Positions 16,180 to 26,939 of a stretch of 64,000 nt of DNA are shown here, in pieces. Source of the stretch: Polytrichum commune (taxonomy: Eukaryota; Streptophyta; Polytrichopsida; Polytrichales; Polytrichaceae). The DNA lies in contig OX485806.1 in NCBI GenBank assembly GCA_950295325.1, forward strand, positions 26,720,001 to 26,784,000, in the 5' to 3' direction. A program made the position numbers and the translations under genes. Position 1 is the first letter of the stretch; each line of letters begins with the position of its first letter. The notes beneath the pieces are model-generated. The model was not told the DNA's origin. It was given only the letters and a program-made list of their open reading frames with translations, and ran no database searches.

Positions 16180-17050
16180 ATGTGGATTTCCGGGGGGTGC
16201 ATGAAAGGGATCTTAATTTGAACTTTTTCGTACTACCTATACATATGCTCCACAAATTATAACTCATGATTATGTACATGTATGGAAGACCTCTAGAAAA
16301 TATACAACATTCACACTTGTATGGTGAGGTCACTTATTGAGTCTCAGTTATTTTTGGAAGTGTGGAGGAGGATGAGGAGTGTGATTGTGATCATGATTGA
16401 TGGTTCTAGTGCACAAGGTGGTGTGACAAGAAAAATTGTAGTGTTGGAGAAGACAATTCAAACATGTGCAAGGATGTGGTTGAATAGAGACGGAATTGAT
16501 GCAATCGTAGGTTGAAAATGATTTACATAAAGTTATGGAGTTGTAAAGTGAGCTTCAACATGCCTTGGGTGTTCTAATCGATGAACGTGAAAATGTTGAA
16601 ATGCCCTATAATTCTAACATAAAGTCCATTACGGCTTATGTAAGGGTAGAGGAGTCTAGAATTTTCAAAATAATTGTTGTTAGTCAATTGAATGGAAATC
16701 CAAATTTATCTAAAGATTGATCGACTTGGATTAAGGCTAGCATATTTGAATTTGAAGCCTAAACTCTTTATTGTAGCAAATCACGATACTATGTTGAATC
16801 TTGGTTGTGATTGTAGAGTGTGTGTTTTGAACATACATGAAGCTAGAATTGTCAAGAGACGTGGTAGACCACAGAAATTAGCTCCAATTAAGGTTTGGTT
16901 TGTTGGGAGGGTTTGTTGGATGCATAGAAATTTGATAAGCATTCCATGGAGGGGATCCAATTGACTTGATGAACTGTCCATCAAACATGGGGATTGGCTT
17001 ATCTTGGTATCAAAAAAGAACCAACAACAAGTGGACTTATCATCTTACAG
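16180..17050 (+). pseudogene. Decayed copy of an unclassified gene-like element (copy 2)
   Basis: This is the better-preserved relative of 8940-10330. Frame pieces read LVSQ-like VVSQLNGNPNLSKD near 16675-16720, then NLGCDC near 16797-16815, then VKRRGRPQKLAPIKVWFVGRV near 16850-16915, and finally IKHGDWLI near 16980. Several stops and frame changes separate them. RRGRP resembles an AT-hook. I cannot assign a family; two dispersed copies argue for a transposon-borne gene. Confidence 0.4.
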
Positions 17051-17070
17051 ATCATTTGATGGTAGGTTTG

Positions 17071-17250
17071 GATGAAAAATCACTTGGTAAGTGACAATAA
17101 TTGCAACACTACATAATCTATAATCCCCCCCCCCCAAAAAAAAATACAAGGAATGGCAAATTTAGTGTTGGTGACACACACCACAGTTTACAATTAGTAT
17201 TGAGCAAGACAATTAGAATTGATGACACTAAATACCATATTTAGTATTAG
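17071..17250 (+). mobile_element. Truncated MITE family B, copy 3
   Basis: GATGAAAAATCACTTGGTAAGTGACA, TTTAGTGTTGGTGACAC and TACAATTAGTATTG match the right half of 10494-10854. It ends at ACACTAAATACCATATTTAG. The left half is missing, and a C10A9 run interrupts it. Confidence 0.75.
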
Positions 17251-17445
17251 CTACGCATGAATAGAATGTTGATTCATCCTGCACTAGACTATTTTGAGAT
17301 CTCCACCACCATTTTTGGAGTCATATTGTCAAAAAGAAATAAGGTTATTGATCCATGGCCTGCATTTCCAACTTCCTAATGGATGAGTATATGTAGACAT
17401 CACAAAGCTCTAGCCATATGTTATAAGCTTGCACTATATTTATAA

Positions 17446-17863
17446 GGGCCATATTACACCTGTGATCAAGGGCCATGAGAAGAAATGATTGGAAATTTCT
17501 TGTGGTCACGGTTTTCAGTCCAAAGACCATGACCACTTGAGAGAAATCCACATCACTTTAATAAAGCCTTGGTCACAGGACATAGTGTAAAGCTGACTTA
17601 GACTAGGACGTGGTATTTCCTTAACGTGGCATTTTCTCAACATGGTCACCTTCGTTTCCACTAAGACAACTTATTTGGATTTTTTCACCGCACAACCCAC
17701 ATGAGCACCAAACATTATCCAATCCTAAACATGCATGATTCCATTTCAATTCCAATTTGTTGTGACCTTGTGTAAAACAAACTGAGACTGCCATTCATTC
17801 TCAACCAATGAGAAATTTCAAAAAGCAATAGTCATGGTCATTGGTCACCGGTGTGATAGGCCC
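17446..17863. mobile_element. PIF/Harbinger-like MITE H3 (418 bp, TAA duplication)
   Basis: Imperfect inverted ends of about 32 bp: GGGCCATATTACACCTGTGATCAAGGGCC at left and GGGCCTATCACACCGGTGACCAATGACC at right (reversed). TAA flanks both sides (17443-17445 and 17864-17866). The right-hand TAA is also the left-hand TAA of the next element. Confidence 0.8.
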
Positions 17864-17866
17864 TAA

Positions 17867-18271
17867 GGGCCACTTCACACACAAGGCTGAAGGCCCTTGA
17901 CCATGGCAATGTAAGAGCTCTCATTGGTCGAAAAGGCAGAGACCGTCCAAGTTCACTTCACACTAGGAGGTGAAGGCCTAAAGGCCCAAAGAAAAGTTCG
18001 TGGATGAAAAGTCTACATGGAGTCCTACATGGCTGGTTGTGGATAAGGGTGCATGATCTACCGGAATTTGCGTCAGACCCACCTCCAAGAGGTGGGCTTG
18101 ACGCAAATTCCAGGAGACCATGACTTTTTTACATATGACTTCACACTACACTTGAGGGTCCGTGACCACACTACATGAGTTTGGAGGTGTCTTGGGCCAG
18201 CCTCTGGGCACTTTCTTTTGGGCTCTCACAATTTCATGGTCACGGCTCTCAGCTCGTGTGTGAAGTGGCCC
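17867..18271. mobile_element. PIF/Harbinger-like MITE H4 (405 bp, TAA duplication)
   Basis: The inverted ends GGGCCACTTCACACACAAG and GGGCCACTTCACACACGAG (right, reversed) differ at one base. TAA lies at 17864-17866 and 18272-18274. The interior has a long hairpin at 18063-18111: 23-base arms with two mismatches and a 3-base loop. Confidence 0.87.
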
Positions 18272-18274
18272 TAA

Positions 18275-18840
18275 TTGATGATCTCTATCCCTCGAGGATC
18301 CAAGAGAATGGATAAACCTTTTTACGACCACAGATTAACACAAGGATCATGAGACAGGCTTATGAAATAATAGCACTGGTGCAGACAGCCATTCCTTGAC
18401 AGAATGCGCTTGCTGGCATCATGCAAGCTCGAGCATATAAAATCTTCGTCACCTTTTTCTTGTCTTCACCATTTTGTTGTTCATTTGTGTCTCTACTATG
18501 TTAAAAAGGCAGACTTCATGTCGCAGACTGTCACTCCAATAATAATATTCTCAAGCCAAGTGTCTCTGCACTGGTACAGGATAAGAGGACGGGGGCCCTC
18601 ACTCAAGGGCCTCCTCCTACTTATAACTTTCCCATATATATCCACTCCGATTTTCAAACCTGAAATGATCATATGTGGTTTGAAATTCATCGAACGTATC
18701 ATTTGTGTGATTCGTTTATGTGTATCATTATATTCCAGTGACCTTGACGGCATACTCGAAGTATTGGCTTGCAAGCATGACCTCATCGTGCACCGTGATA
18801 TCAATGTTTACGTTTCATGAACACTGCATTAAATTCTTCA
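18275..18840. other. Intergenic, nothing recognised
   Basis: A 138-codon frame (18404-18820) and an antisense 102-codon frame overlap here. Neither shows a domain, a codon bias or a splice context that I can support. Confidence 0.5.
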
Positions 18841-19178
18841 TGTTTAGTGCCACATGGTATTATGTGTCATTGTGGTAGCTTTTCTAGTGACACTTCTTGT
18901 GAATGTGTTTACAGTGATTGTCATCCCGATTTATTTCAGTTCACCTATTTTTTTATTTGGTAGATTTTGCATCTTCACATTTTTGTAATGAAATATTGTC
19001 ATGGATGATTGAAATTTGAATGAAGTGACCTAATAAGTGACACTATAAAAAAATTATAAGGATTGACCAATAATGTTAGGTTTGCATTTAGTGTTGGTGA
19101 CATTACACAAGCGGTTTACGATTAGTATTGAGGAAGACAAATAGAATTGGTTGCACTAAATACAATATTTGGGGTATT
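18841..19178 (+). mobile_element. Degenerate MITE family B, copy 4
   Basis: TGTTTAGTGCCACATGGTA at the left, ATATTGTCATGGATGATTGAAA in the middle, and TAATGTTAGGTTTGCATTTAGTGTTGGTGACATTACAC plus TTTACGATTAGTATTGAGGAAGACAA at the right follow the order of 10494-10854. The terminal repeats are eroded. Confidence 0.65.
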
Positions 19179-19312
19179 GAAATTAACTGACATTCAAGTA
19201 TATTTGGACAAACCACTTGATTAAAAGTAATAAGGGATGTGAACTCGTGGGGACAAAAAATCAAACAACAATCACAACTCCGAATGTTTGTATTCCATGT
19301 TTGCCAACCATT

Positions 19313-20296
19313 CTCGGGGAGTTCACTAGACATGTATATATGTATACACGTGCATGACAAGGGCATTTATTCAAGGGGTATTTAATTATCCATCCTTAAT
19401 TTTTTGTACCGCATTATTATATAATTTGCTAATTTTTTGTTTTTAAAATGACCCTATAATTACTTTTAAATTTGATGAAGCTCTAATTTTAAGCTAGGTA
19501 TGTTCATTATAATTATTCAATTTTTCTCCAAAGGGTTTAAGAGCATTCAAAGTACTAAGTCACCAAAATCCAAGGCACAACAAGGTTTTACATTAAGAGT
19601 GTTCATAAATAGTTTCAAACAACAAAATCAGCCCATGTTCCTCAATCAAGTTACACAATTAAACACAACGGTACTAAGTGTAAAAAAAACAATTAAAACA
19701 CCAACAACAAAGCAAGCAAAAATAGGGTCCATGCAATAATGTAGAAGGATATAGAGTTAATACTACAACATCCTGCTTGAAGCAGACAAACACAAGACCA
19801 ACCAAAACTCCTCTAATTTATCTTGAGAAATTGTTTCTAGCATTTAAAAATACTAGCAAAACTGTTCATAGCAAATGAAAGATGTCATGTTCATCTTGCA
19901 AAACAATTCTTAGCTTTTACGAACACTAGTATATAATCAACAAATAATGCATGCCTTTAATCCTAAACCCAGGAATCCGTCATTTACCCTCATCAATCCC
20001 ATTTTTTCAACTGAATCGACATAGTTTTTCATCCAAAATCTTCCCGCCTCTGAACACAAAGGACACCTTATTTCAAAAAAACCTAGGATCCTTAAATCCT
20101 ACGGTATATTTTTACAAATATTTTAAAAATATGTGTTATTTGTATCAAGCCTATATTATTTATAATACAAATTTTATCATACATACTCACCTATATTACT
20201 TCTAAGAAAATTCTAAGTTTTTCCTTTTGTGAATATAAATTACCCTATATTTTCCCGCACGTTGTTTTCTAATATTATCGCAGTGAACTCCCCGAG
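19313..20296. mobile_element. 984-bp TIR element with a perfect 8-bp target duplication
   Basis: The ends CTCGGGGAGTTCACT (19313-19327) and AGTGAACTCCCCGAG (20282-20296) are perfect 15-bp inverted repeats. CAACCATT occurs immediately outside both (19305-19312 and 20297-20304). An 8-bp duplication is typical of hAT elements, though other superfamilies also make 8-bp duplications. The interior is very AT-rich and its short frames have no transposase motif, so it appears non-autonomous. I do not recognise the terminal sequence. Confidence 0.85.
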
Positions 20297-20304
20297 CAAC
20301 CATT

Positions 20305-20954
20305 CATACTTGTGTAGTTTTGCGATCTAGTGTACGTCGTATTGGTGTTTGGATTTGTCCAAAATCCATGCATACATACCAATATTCAACTGCTATCAAT
20401 CATTTCATTTTAATAATATCAATGACAATGCTTCACCCAAGTTTGTCAGGTTCAATCTGCCAGTAAGAGAGATAAGCACGGTCAAGTTCCGAATAGTATA
20501 TGACTCATACCCAACCCCATCCAGCCTACAGTCGTAGCTGGATAATGTTATGTAAATCCAAAAATATTTAAATTCCAGTTAATTACATTGTACTGAACTA
20601 GGAATCCTTGTAACGTCCGCTAATGAAAGGAGACAATTCTTGACTCAATTCAATGGTCGAACTTATTTGTGGAGTTGGAAGTGCCCATAAATATGACCAC
20701 ATACATTCTACACACCATGTACATTGAACACACCACATGCATTACACCACAAAAAGCTAAAAATTCAGTCCACCAAGTACTGGGTACATCAATGATGAAC
20801 ACTAGAAAAGTGGATTTCAAAACCAGGAAGCAGCCTTCAGTTCAATGCACAACACTAGAATCAAACTGTTTGATAGAAGACATTCAATGTTTGAAGGCAG
20901 CATTGGCATGCTTCAGTTCAACAAAATGCCTGTGAAGTTGCCGATTGCCAAACA
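20305..20954. other. Intergenic, nothing recognised
   Basis: Only a short fragment of repeat DR1 (GGAGTTGGAAGTGCCCATAA..GACCACATAC, 20672-20707) is recognised. It includes the CCACATAC end block discussed for 61797. Confidence 0.5.
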
Positions 20955-21282
20955 CTACACAAATAATGATATTTAGTGTTTGATGCACTAAATACGAACG
21001 CATACACTAAATATCAATAACCTTATGAAAGTAAGTAACATTAAATGTAAACTCAAACACTAAATATCAACTATGGTAATATGTGGGAGTTACATGTTTG
21101 AATTTAGTGTTAGTAAGGATATGAAACAAAAGGATATAATAAGGGAGGTGGCAGTAGGGAAGGTAGTGGCACATTTATGTCTAACACTAATTGTCAAAAA
21201 GTTGAAGATTAATGTTGAGCATGGAAGGGTGGTGACAAGAGTAAATATAATCAAACACTAAATATCATATTTTGTGAAGTAG
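20955..21282 (+). mobile_element. MITE family C, copy 2 (328 bp)
   Basis: It matches 8511-8826 throughout. The left end reads CTACACAAATAATGATATTTAGTG; the right end reads CACTAAATATCATATTTTGTGAAGTAG. The short open frame 21073-21261 is MITE sequence, not a gene. Confidence 0.8.
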
Positions 21283-22840
21283 CTACTAGAAGCATTAGAT
21301 TCTTCCCAAGTGCAAGATGAATTACTAGTTTTTGTAGAACTTTTTAAAAAAAAAACTTTCGGTGGCAGGTGATTCCAGATTCTCGAACATTCAAGCAATT
21401 TCATATACTTACCACTTGACGTACTTCTTCATGACAATATTAAACAATTTGTTTTTGTTCATGTGGGTCCCAAGAATCCCATGGTTATAGAACACACACT
21501 ACCTAATAATGTTATGATGATTCGTGTTTCGGGATGCCGAACTATAGTTTTCACGTGGGATTTGATGAGATTTGAACCACTGTAAGACTACCATGTGGCA
21601 AAAAAATCATTAATAATTATTTTTTATGTAAAGTTGAAGCAGGAATCACTCTAGTACGGTGCAATGACTATTGTTGTTTTTTTTTTGGTAAAGAGAATGA
21701 ATCTATTCATTGGTTAGCTTTTGAGGCACTTTGAGTGAGGTTGGAGGAGACCCAACTGGCAATGTGGGAATCGGGATGACTTAGAATAAGGCAAATGCAA
21801 GAAGAGGTCCTACAAGGTATATGCACGTGGTTATACATAATTTTTGTGGTGGGTGTATATGGCTATGTTTTGGCGGACGTGGAGCTAGCATGTGGCCCCC
21901 ACTTCTCAAATTGTTGATGTAAATGTGGCTAACACGATGCAAAGAACATAAGTATTTGGCTACTTGTTAGAATTAGTGTTTTAGAAAATTATTTCACTGG
22001 GGCATTGAATCTCAATCTTTTGACCTTGCCCTCTGCAACATGGAATGCCTTGCAAAACCACATAATAACACAACATGTCCACAACCCAAACAAAATTAGT
22101 ATTCAAAAGACCTGACATGCACTAACATTTTCCTCCAACGGCTCCATTCAAATACAGCCAGTGCACCTTACACAAATGGTCATGAAGGACCTGCACCCTC
22201 CACCATGCCACACATGGTTCAAAATGTGACGCAAGATTCTTGAAGTATAAATTCATGCCCTGCGTCATCATGTTCCAAAAATTGAGTGCAAAATCAGTAT
22301 ATTAGGTATGCCTTTATTAAGGTTGCAATGAATCAAAGAATGAATTGTAGACACAGATTGAATCGCTTGACAAAACCAATGATTGTGCAAAAATATACAG
22401 GCTTTGTATTGCTTCTTTTGCCACAATAGTGTTACACAAGTGTTGAGTGTTGCCAGCACTAGGAGTCCTCGAGCTAATGATTGGCCTCACCACGATTCTC
22501 TTAGTTGTAGACTGGCACAAGAACCTTAACTTTGAGCCTAAGTACTTGATTCGAGTGGAAAAAAATTTGAGGGCTCCTCTCATGGCCTATCAACCTCTCA
22601 CCTTATCTTATCTACTCCAAAAATCATCTAGAAGTTACGATTGAGGGTAATCTTGGTGTGCAAAGCCTTGTTCTGAGGTAACCTATAAGAAATATGGTTA
22701 ACACTCTCATAGAACTAGAACTACACTAGTCCTTCACTTTGCAAACCATTATTTGGTTGATACTAGATGCCCTTGACTTATGCATTTAGAAACTACTTGC
22801 ACCAACATATATTAGAACTCATTTATTGTTCCCCTCCATA
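21283..22840. other. Intergenic, no gene recognised
   Basis: A T-rich run with GGTAAAGAGAATGAATC near 21678-21705 may be another retroposon tail. Just before the LINE, 22730-22840 may hold broken LINE sequence, but I could not read a reliable frame. Confidence 0.4.
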
Positions 22841-22841
22841 G

Positions 22842-23636
22842 CGAACCCTCTATGCTTTCCAATCTAATATCAATGTTTGGTTAAAAAGGTATATATCCAT
22901 ATTGATAGGAAATATCTACTCACAATCTACCACCACATACATTGGAGAGTACTTTGGCAAAACGCAACCAATTCCCATACAAAGAGGAACCATACAGGGT
23001 GATACACTGAGCCCATACCTATTTATCATCTTTCTAGAGCCACTCCTACGATGGCTACAAATGGGAAATAATGGATACACCCTCCAAACCACCAACACTA
23101 AGCTAAACTCCGCAACGTATGCCGATGACCTAGCCGCTATAACCAACAAAGTAACATCCCTCCAAATTCAACTAGATAAAATAGACAAATTTTGCGAATG
23201 GGCGAGAATGGACTTAGGCATCTCCAAATGTGCGATCACCGGATGCCCCAACAAATCAAAACTAAGCCCACATGCCTTCAAAACACACTTACAAGAATCA
23301 AACATAAACTTTAGACACCAACCAATACTCATACTTAGCCAACACGAATCATATATAAACATGGGAATCAACCTAGTCCCCTCATTACAATGGAAAACGC
23401 AAATATACATCACCACGGCCAAACTAACCAAACAAAGTAAACTCTTAATAACTTGCCCAGATATTATTAAACAAAAAATAAAAATGATTGATATAGTTAT
23501 TAGAGCTAGCATAGCTTACAGCTTCTATGCTGTGCCATACTCTCTTCCGGCCATTAATAAACTAGACAAGAAAATAATAGCATTGCATAAATCCACATGT
23601 GGCCTATCAAAATGTATGTCCAATGCAGTCACATAA
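22842..23636 (+). pseudogene. LINE reverse transcriptase domain (truncated)
   Basis: The frame is open from 22842 to the stop at 23634-23636. Conserved RT blocks are visible: IPIQRGTIQGDTLSPYLF around 22970-23024 (RT block 4), ATYADDLAAIT at 23112-23144 (catalytic YADD) and a following DKFCEWARMDLGISKCAITG segment, the usual helix and K-x-x after the palm. The first catalytic Asp block is not readable, so the protein is 5' truncated or decayed. It would copy element RNA into DNA at a nick. The downstream frame continues the same polyprotein after frame changes. Confidence 0.9.
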
Positions 23637-25460
23637 CTGTCACACGATATGTTTGGGACATAAATTTTTTCATTAAAAAACGCATACATAACATGCATAG
23701 GAGAACAACTCATAAATGTCCTAAATGACAAAGGTAGACTAGGTAGAATATACAAAGGATTAATACAACACATACTTGCCAAACACGGAGGAGCCAAAAA
23801 TTTAACACGTATATCACCCCACGATTGTACGAGATCACCAATCACGAGATCTTTGTTCTTATTAAAAAAACAAGTGGAATCCACCTTAAAAGTACACTCG
23901 AACATTTTCCCCTCACCCCTACATCATTAGAAACACAATGGATGCTACAAGCAAGACACATTCCAACGTTGACCCCCGACCTATCACTAAAATACCTCCA
24001 CAAACTAATACTACACAACATATTTGAACTAAAACATATAACATGCTCCAATGGAACACACCTAATGAGTAACGATGAATTTAAAACCCACTACAATAAA
24101 CCCACAAAAAGAGAGAAAATTGCACTGGAATATGCTAGAAAGCTATTTTGTGAACCAATATGCCTTACCCAATGCACACAACCATGCCCAACACGTACAT
24201 CACCAAACACCCTGAAGAACGAATATAAAATACTAAATCATAACATACATATAAGGCCACAAGAACAACACACTCAACTGCAACCTCCATTATCATTAGA
24301 ACGTCCCAAACCACCCCCATACATACTCAAAGACCCAACACACTTCCCGATACAAAGCATCAGAAATGACCGCCTATGCGCATACACAGATAATTACAAA
24401 ATTTCAAAAAAATACACATCCTACATATGCCAATGGACACTTCCAAATGAAACAACTTACAACAAATGGCTACCCCAAAAAGAATTGTTTCCTTGGAACA
24501 ACCAAAATGCCATAAACCATAACATATTACTACTAACACAATACTACACTCGAAAACAACACCAACATTTTACTAACATACTAAACATAAACTTCAACCA
24601 AGAACAAATGAGAGATACTAGATATATCCCCCCACCACAAACCATACCCCTATGCCAATACACATTAACGAATGCAACCCAAAAGATAATATCGCATGCA
24701 TACAATATACTATCCAAACCCAATATGACAATGCACACATCTACGATAACTTGATTACCATTCATGAAACAAGACTAAAATGGTTATGGGCCCAATGCCA
24801 CCTAGCACTAAATAGACCACACAACCTTGAGCCCTGAACCCAACCATTCGAAACTGAAGTAGCATGGCTATACCAAAGGTATAAATACAAAACTCCCAAA
24901 AATGATCCCCTCAAATTCTTGCAATACACACTCCCAAATACCATCCTTGAAAACCTCATAAACACATTCCAAATAACACACTCATATTTCTCATCACCAG
25001 TACCATGCCCCACCACACTCAAACAATTCCACTCCCCATTCCCTAGAGATGCAGTTTTTGGATCAGTTGGAAAAACATTCTAACATAAATGGCATGGCAA
25101 TGGCTATGCACACCCACACACAAATACCGAAACTCAACAAGCCCGACATTGGGCCCGCATAGCAGCCAAATACGACTCAAACTCTATCACAATACTAGTA
25201 ATGCCAGACGAAAACTGGTATCATAATCTTAATCCTCATAGTGGCCCTTTCCCAGATTCGCATGTTATCACCTACTTCAAAGCCGATACCATCATCTACG
25301 AAGAACCAACAATTCCCCCAGAACTAAGAACTTAACCTAGAACAGAAAACCGAGCCATACAAATAGTATGCATACATCATAAGAATACACCCAAAAGAAC
25401 AGAGACCCATACCCAACAAATGCAATATATTGCCAACACACTAGGTATCCCCGAAATGTT
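23637..25460 (+). pseudogene. LINE linker region between RT and RNase H (decayed)
   Basis: A 309-codon frame (23825-24754) plus shorter pieces in other frames continue the RT polyprotein: LKNAYITCIGEQLINVLN near 23670-23725, then QWMLQARHIPTLTP, LCQWTLP-type and KQHQHFTNILN segments. The A- and C-rich composition matches the RT and RNase H blocks. Stops near 24753, 24838 and 25083 show decay. I see no separate enzyme domain here; it is probably the thumb, connection and a spacer specific to this LINE group. Confidence 0.7.
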
Positions 25461-25970
25461 TTGCCAAATAGCACCACTAACACCACTAGACACCCCAGTG
25501 AACTGCAATACAAAATGGACCAAACTCACCTACCCACCCCCCCCCCCCCGCCGACCATCCAAACTCCAACCAACCCATGGAATATCAACCCAGAACAATG
25601 CCTACCGCTTAAATACCCACCCCAATTTTGCTACTACACGGACGGGTCATTCAAACCTCCCAAACAAACAACCAATGGACAATGGAGATGGGAAAAAGCT
25701 GGATATGGTATTTACAGCCCTTTCAAGAACCTAAAAATTGCAGAAAGATTACTGGGACTACAAAATATCCTACAAGCAGAAATGATGGCCATACACCACA
25801 CTCTACAACTCCTCACCACAACATACCAAAATGAACCAACCCACATATTCACAGATTGTCTAAATATCCTATACCTCCTAAACACCCAAATCAAACACCC
25901 CACTAGTCATAACAGTCACCCGGACAAAATAATCCTAGAAAATATGATCAAAATATTGAACATAACTTAA
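25461..25970 (+). pseudogene. LINE RNase H domain, last motif missing
   Basis: The acidic residues of RNase HI are in place: Asp in YYTDGSFK (25641), Glu in LQAEMMAIHHTL (25779) and Asp in HIFTDCLNILYLL (25854). AGYGIY also fits the first strands. The frame closes at ILNIT, and only about 20 codons later the sequence reads QTHQLHKWLENDDIDK. The last RNase H block with the catalytic His and Asp therefore does not fit, which suggests an internal deletion near 25965. In LINEs this domain removes RNA during second-strand synthesis. Confidence 0.85.
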
Positions 25971-25983
25971 CAATTATAGCAAG

Positions 25984-26280
25984 TCAAACGCACCAATTAC
26001 ACAAATGGCTAGAAAATGATGACATAGACAAAATACTATCAAATGACTTTTGGACAAATCCCGTCATCACAGATAAGCAAAAAACATGCTTAATAGAATT
26101 CCGCACTGGACAATATATGGGCCACGCCTGGAAACAACTTTTCTTTGGCAGAGAAGCCTTCCCATCAAGAACATGTCCCATCTGTAACTCAACAGATGCG
26201 GATACATGGCTGCATGTACTACTTAAATGCAAACAACAACACATTCATGCACTAATAACAAAAAGACATAACAAAGCGGT
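25984..26280 (+). pseudogene. LINE segment with CCHC zinc knuckle
   Basis: Read in the frame of 26174, the segment gives LIEFRTGQYMGHAWKQLFFG and then CPICNSTDADTWLHVLLKC, a C-x2-C-x9-H-x4-C knuckle at 26174-26230. Such knuckles sit near the C-terminus of many LINE ORF2 proteins and bind nucleic acid. It continues with HALITKRHNKAV and a stop at 26282. Confidence 0.85.
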
Positions 26281-26347
26281 ATGAGAAATACGCAAACTCA
26301 TTGTATCAACCCGAATATCAAGACATTATGCATTAGTGAATGCATAA

Positions 26348-26929
26348 ACACATAATGAACTACCCCAAGAAAACACAATACCCCCATGGTTACTTCCATG
26401 TACATGTGATACCCTGAGATGTCATTGCAACGCTAGGCTCAAACCAAACATATTATGCATTATAGGCCATCCATATAACCCCCCCCCAGAAACCCCTACA
26501 CCTGATATCATCATACAGTTCATCGAATTCACATATTGCAATGATAGATTCGCCACTGAAACCCTAGATAGAAAAATCACAAAATACCAACCACTCATAA
26601 ACAACATCATAGCAAAGGGTTGGAATGTAGCCCCACTCATGGTACTAGTCGCAAGAGCAAGAGGCACAACACATATCCCATCAATGAAAAAACTGGAAAC
26701 AACATTCACAATCCCCATCACGAAAATCAAAAACACGTTTAAACAAATTAACATAATCGCCACACAATATGCACACTCCATATTAGTCCACAAACGAAGG
26801 CTAGAAAATCAACAAACTTTTAATGATCTCCGAACATACACTTTTTTTCACTCCGGCCTCCTCCGGAGACCAGAGTTCTTCTTCTTCTTCTTCTTCAATG
26901 CTTGGTATAGGAATGAGTTCAAGGTGTAA
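26348..26929 (+). pseudogene. LINE C-terminal restriction-like endonuclease candidate
   Basis: The frame is open for about 190 codons after the stop at 26345. It begins with PWLLPCTCDTLRCHCNARL (cysteine cluster CTC...CHC). Next come TPDIIIQFIEFTYCNDRF, DRKITKYQPL, KGWNVAPLMVLVARARG, and a basic helical end RRLENQQ. A PD motif followed by E-F-T and a later KITKY looks like a PD-(D/E)XK-type fold, as in restriction-like endonuclease LINEs such as R2 or Dualen. The usual Lys of the E-x-K is Thr here. The nuclease call is an inference from motif spacing. The last residues after 26820 are probably read-through into the tail. Confidence 0.6.
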
Positions 26930-26939
26930 AGGTTTTGTG

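Larger units (their letters stand above)
22842..26900 (+). mobile_element. 5'-truncated LINE encoding RT, RNase H, CCHC and a C-terminal nuclease-like domain
   Basis: One element reads left to right as RT palm/thumb (22842-23636), a long linker (23637-25460), RNase H (25461-25970), a CCHC knuckle (26174-26230), a CxC...CxC cluster (26399-26428) and a PD...EFT segment (26504-26530). The coding strand is rich in A and C and poor in G, unlike its surroundings, and this bias runs through the element. Stops (for example near 26282 and 26345) and frame changes show it is dead. The 3' end has a CTCCGG..CCGGAG hairpin and a TTC microsatellite (26876-26896) that may be its tail. The apurinic endonuclease region, if one existed, is missing. 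Confidence 0.85.

Noticed and set aside
18404-18820. 138-codon ORF on the plus strand
   Set aside because: No motif, an antisense ORF of similar length, and it lies between MITEs.
26820-26929. Poly-Phe protein end
   Set aside because: It is read-through of the TTC microsatellite at the LINE 3' end.
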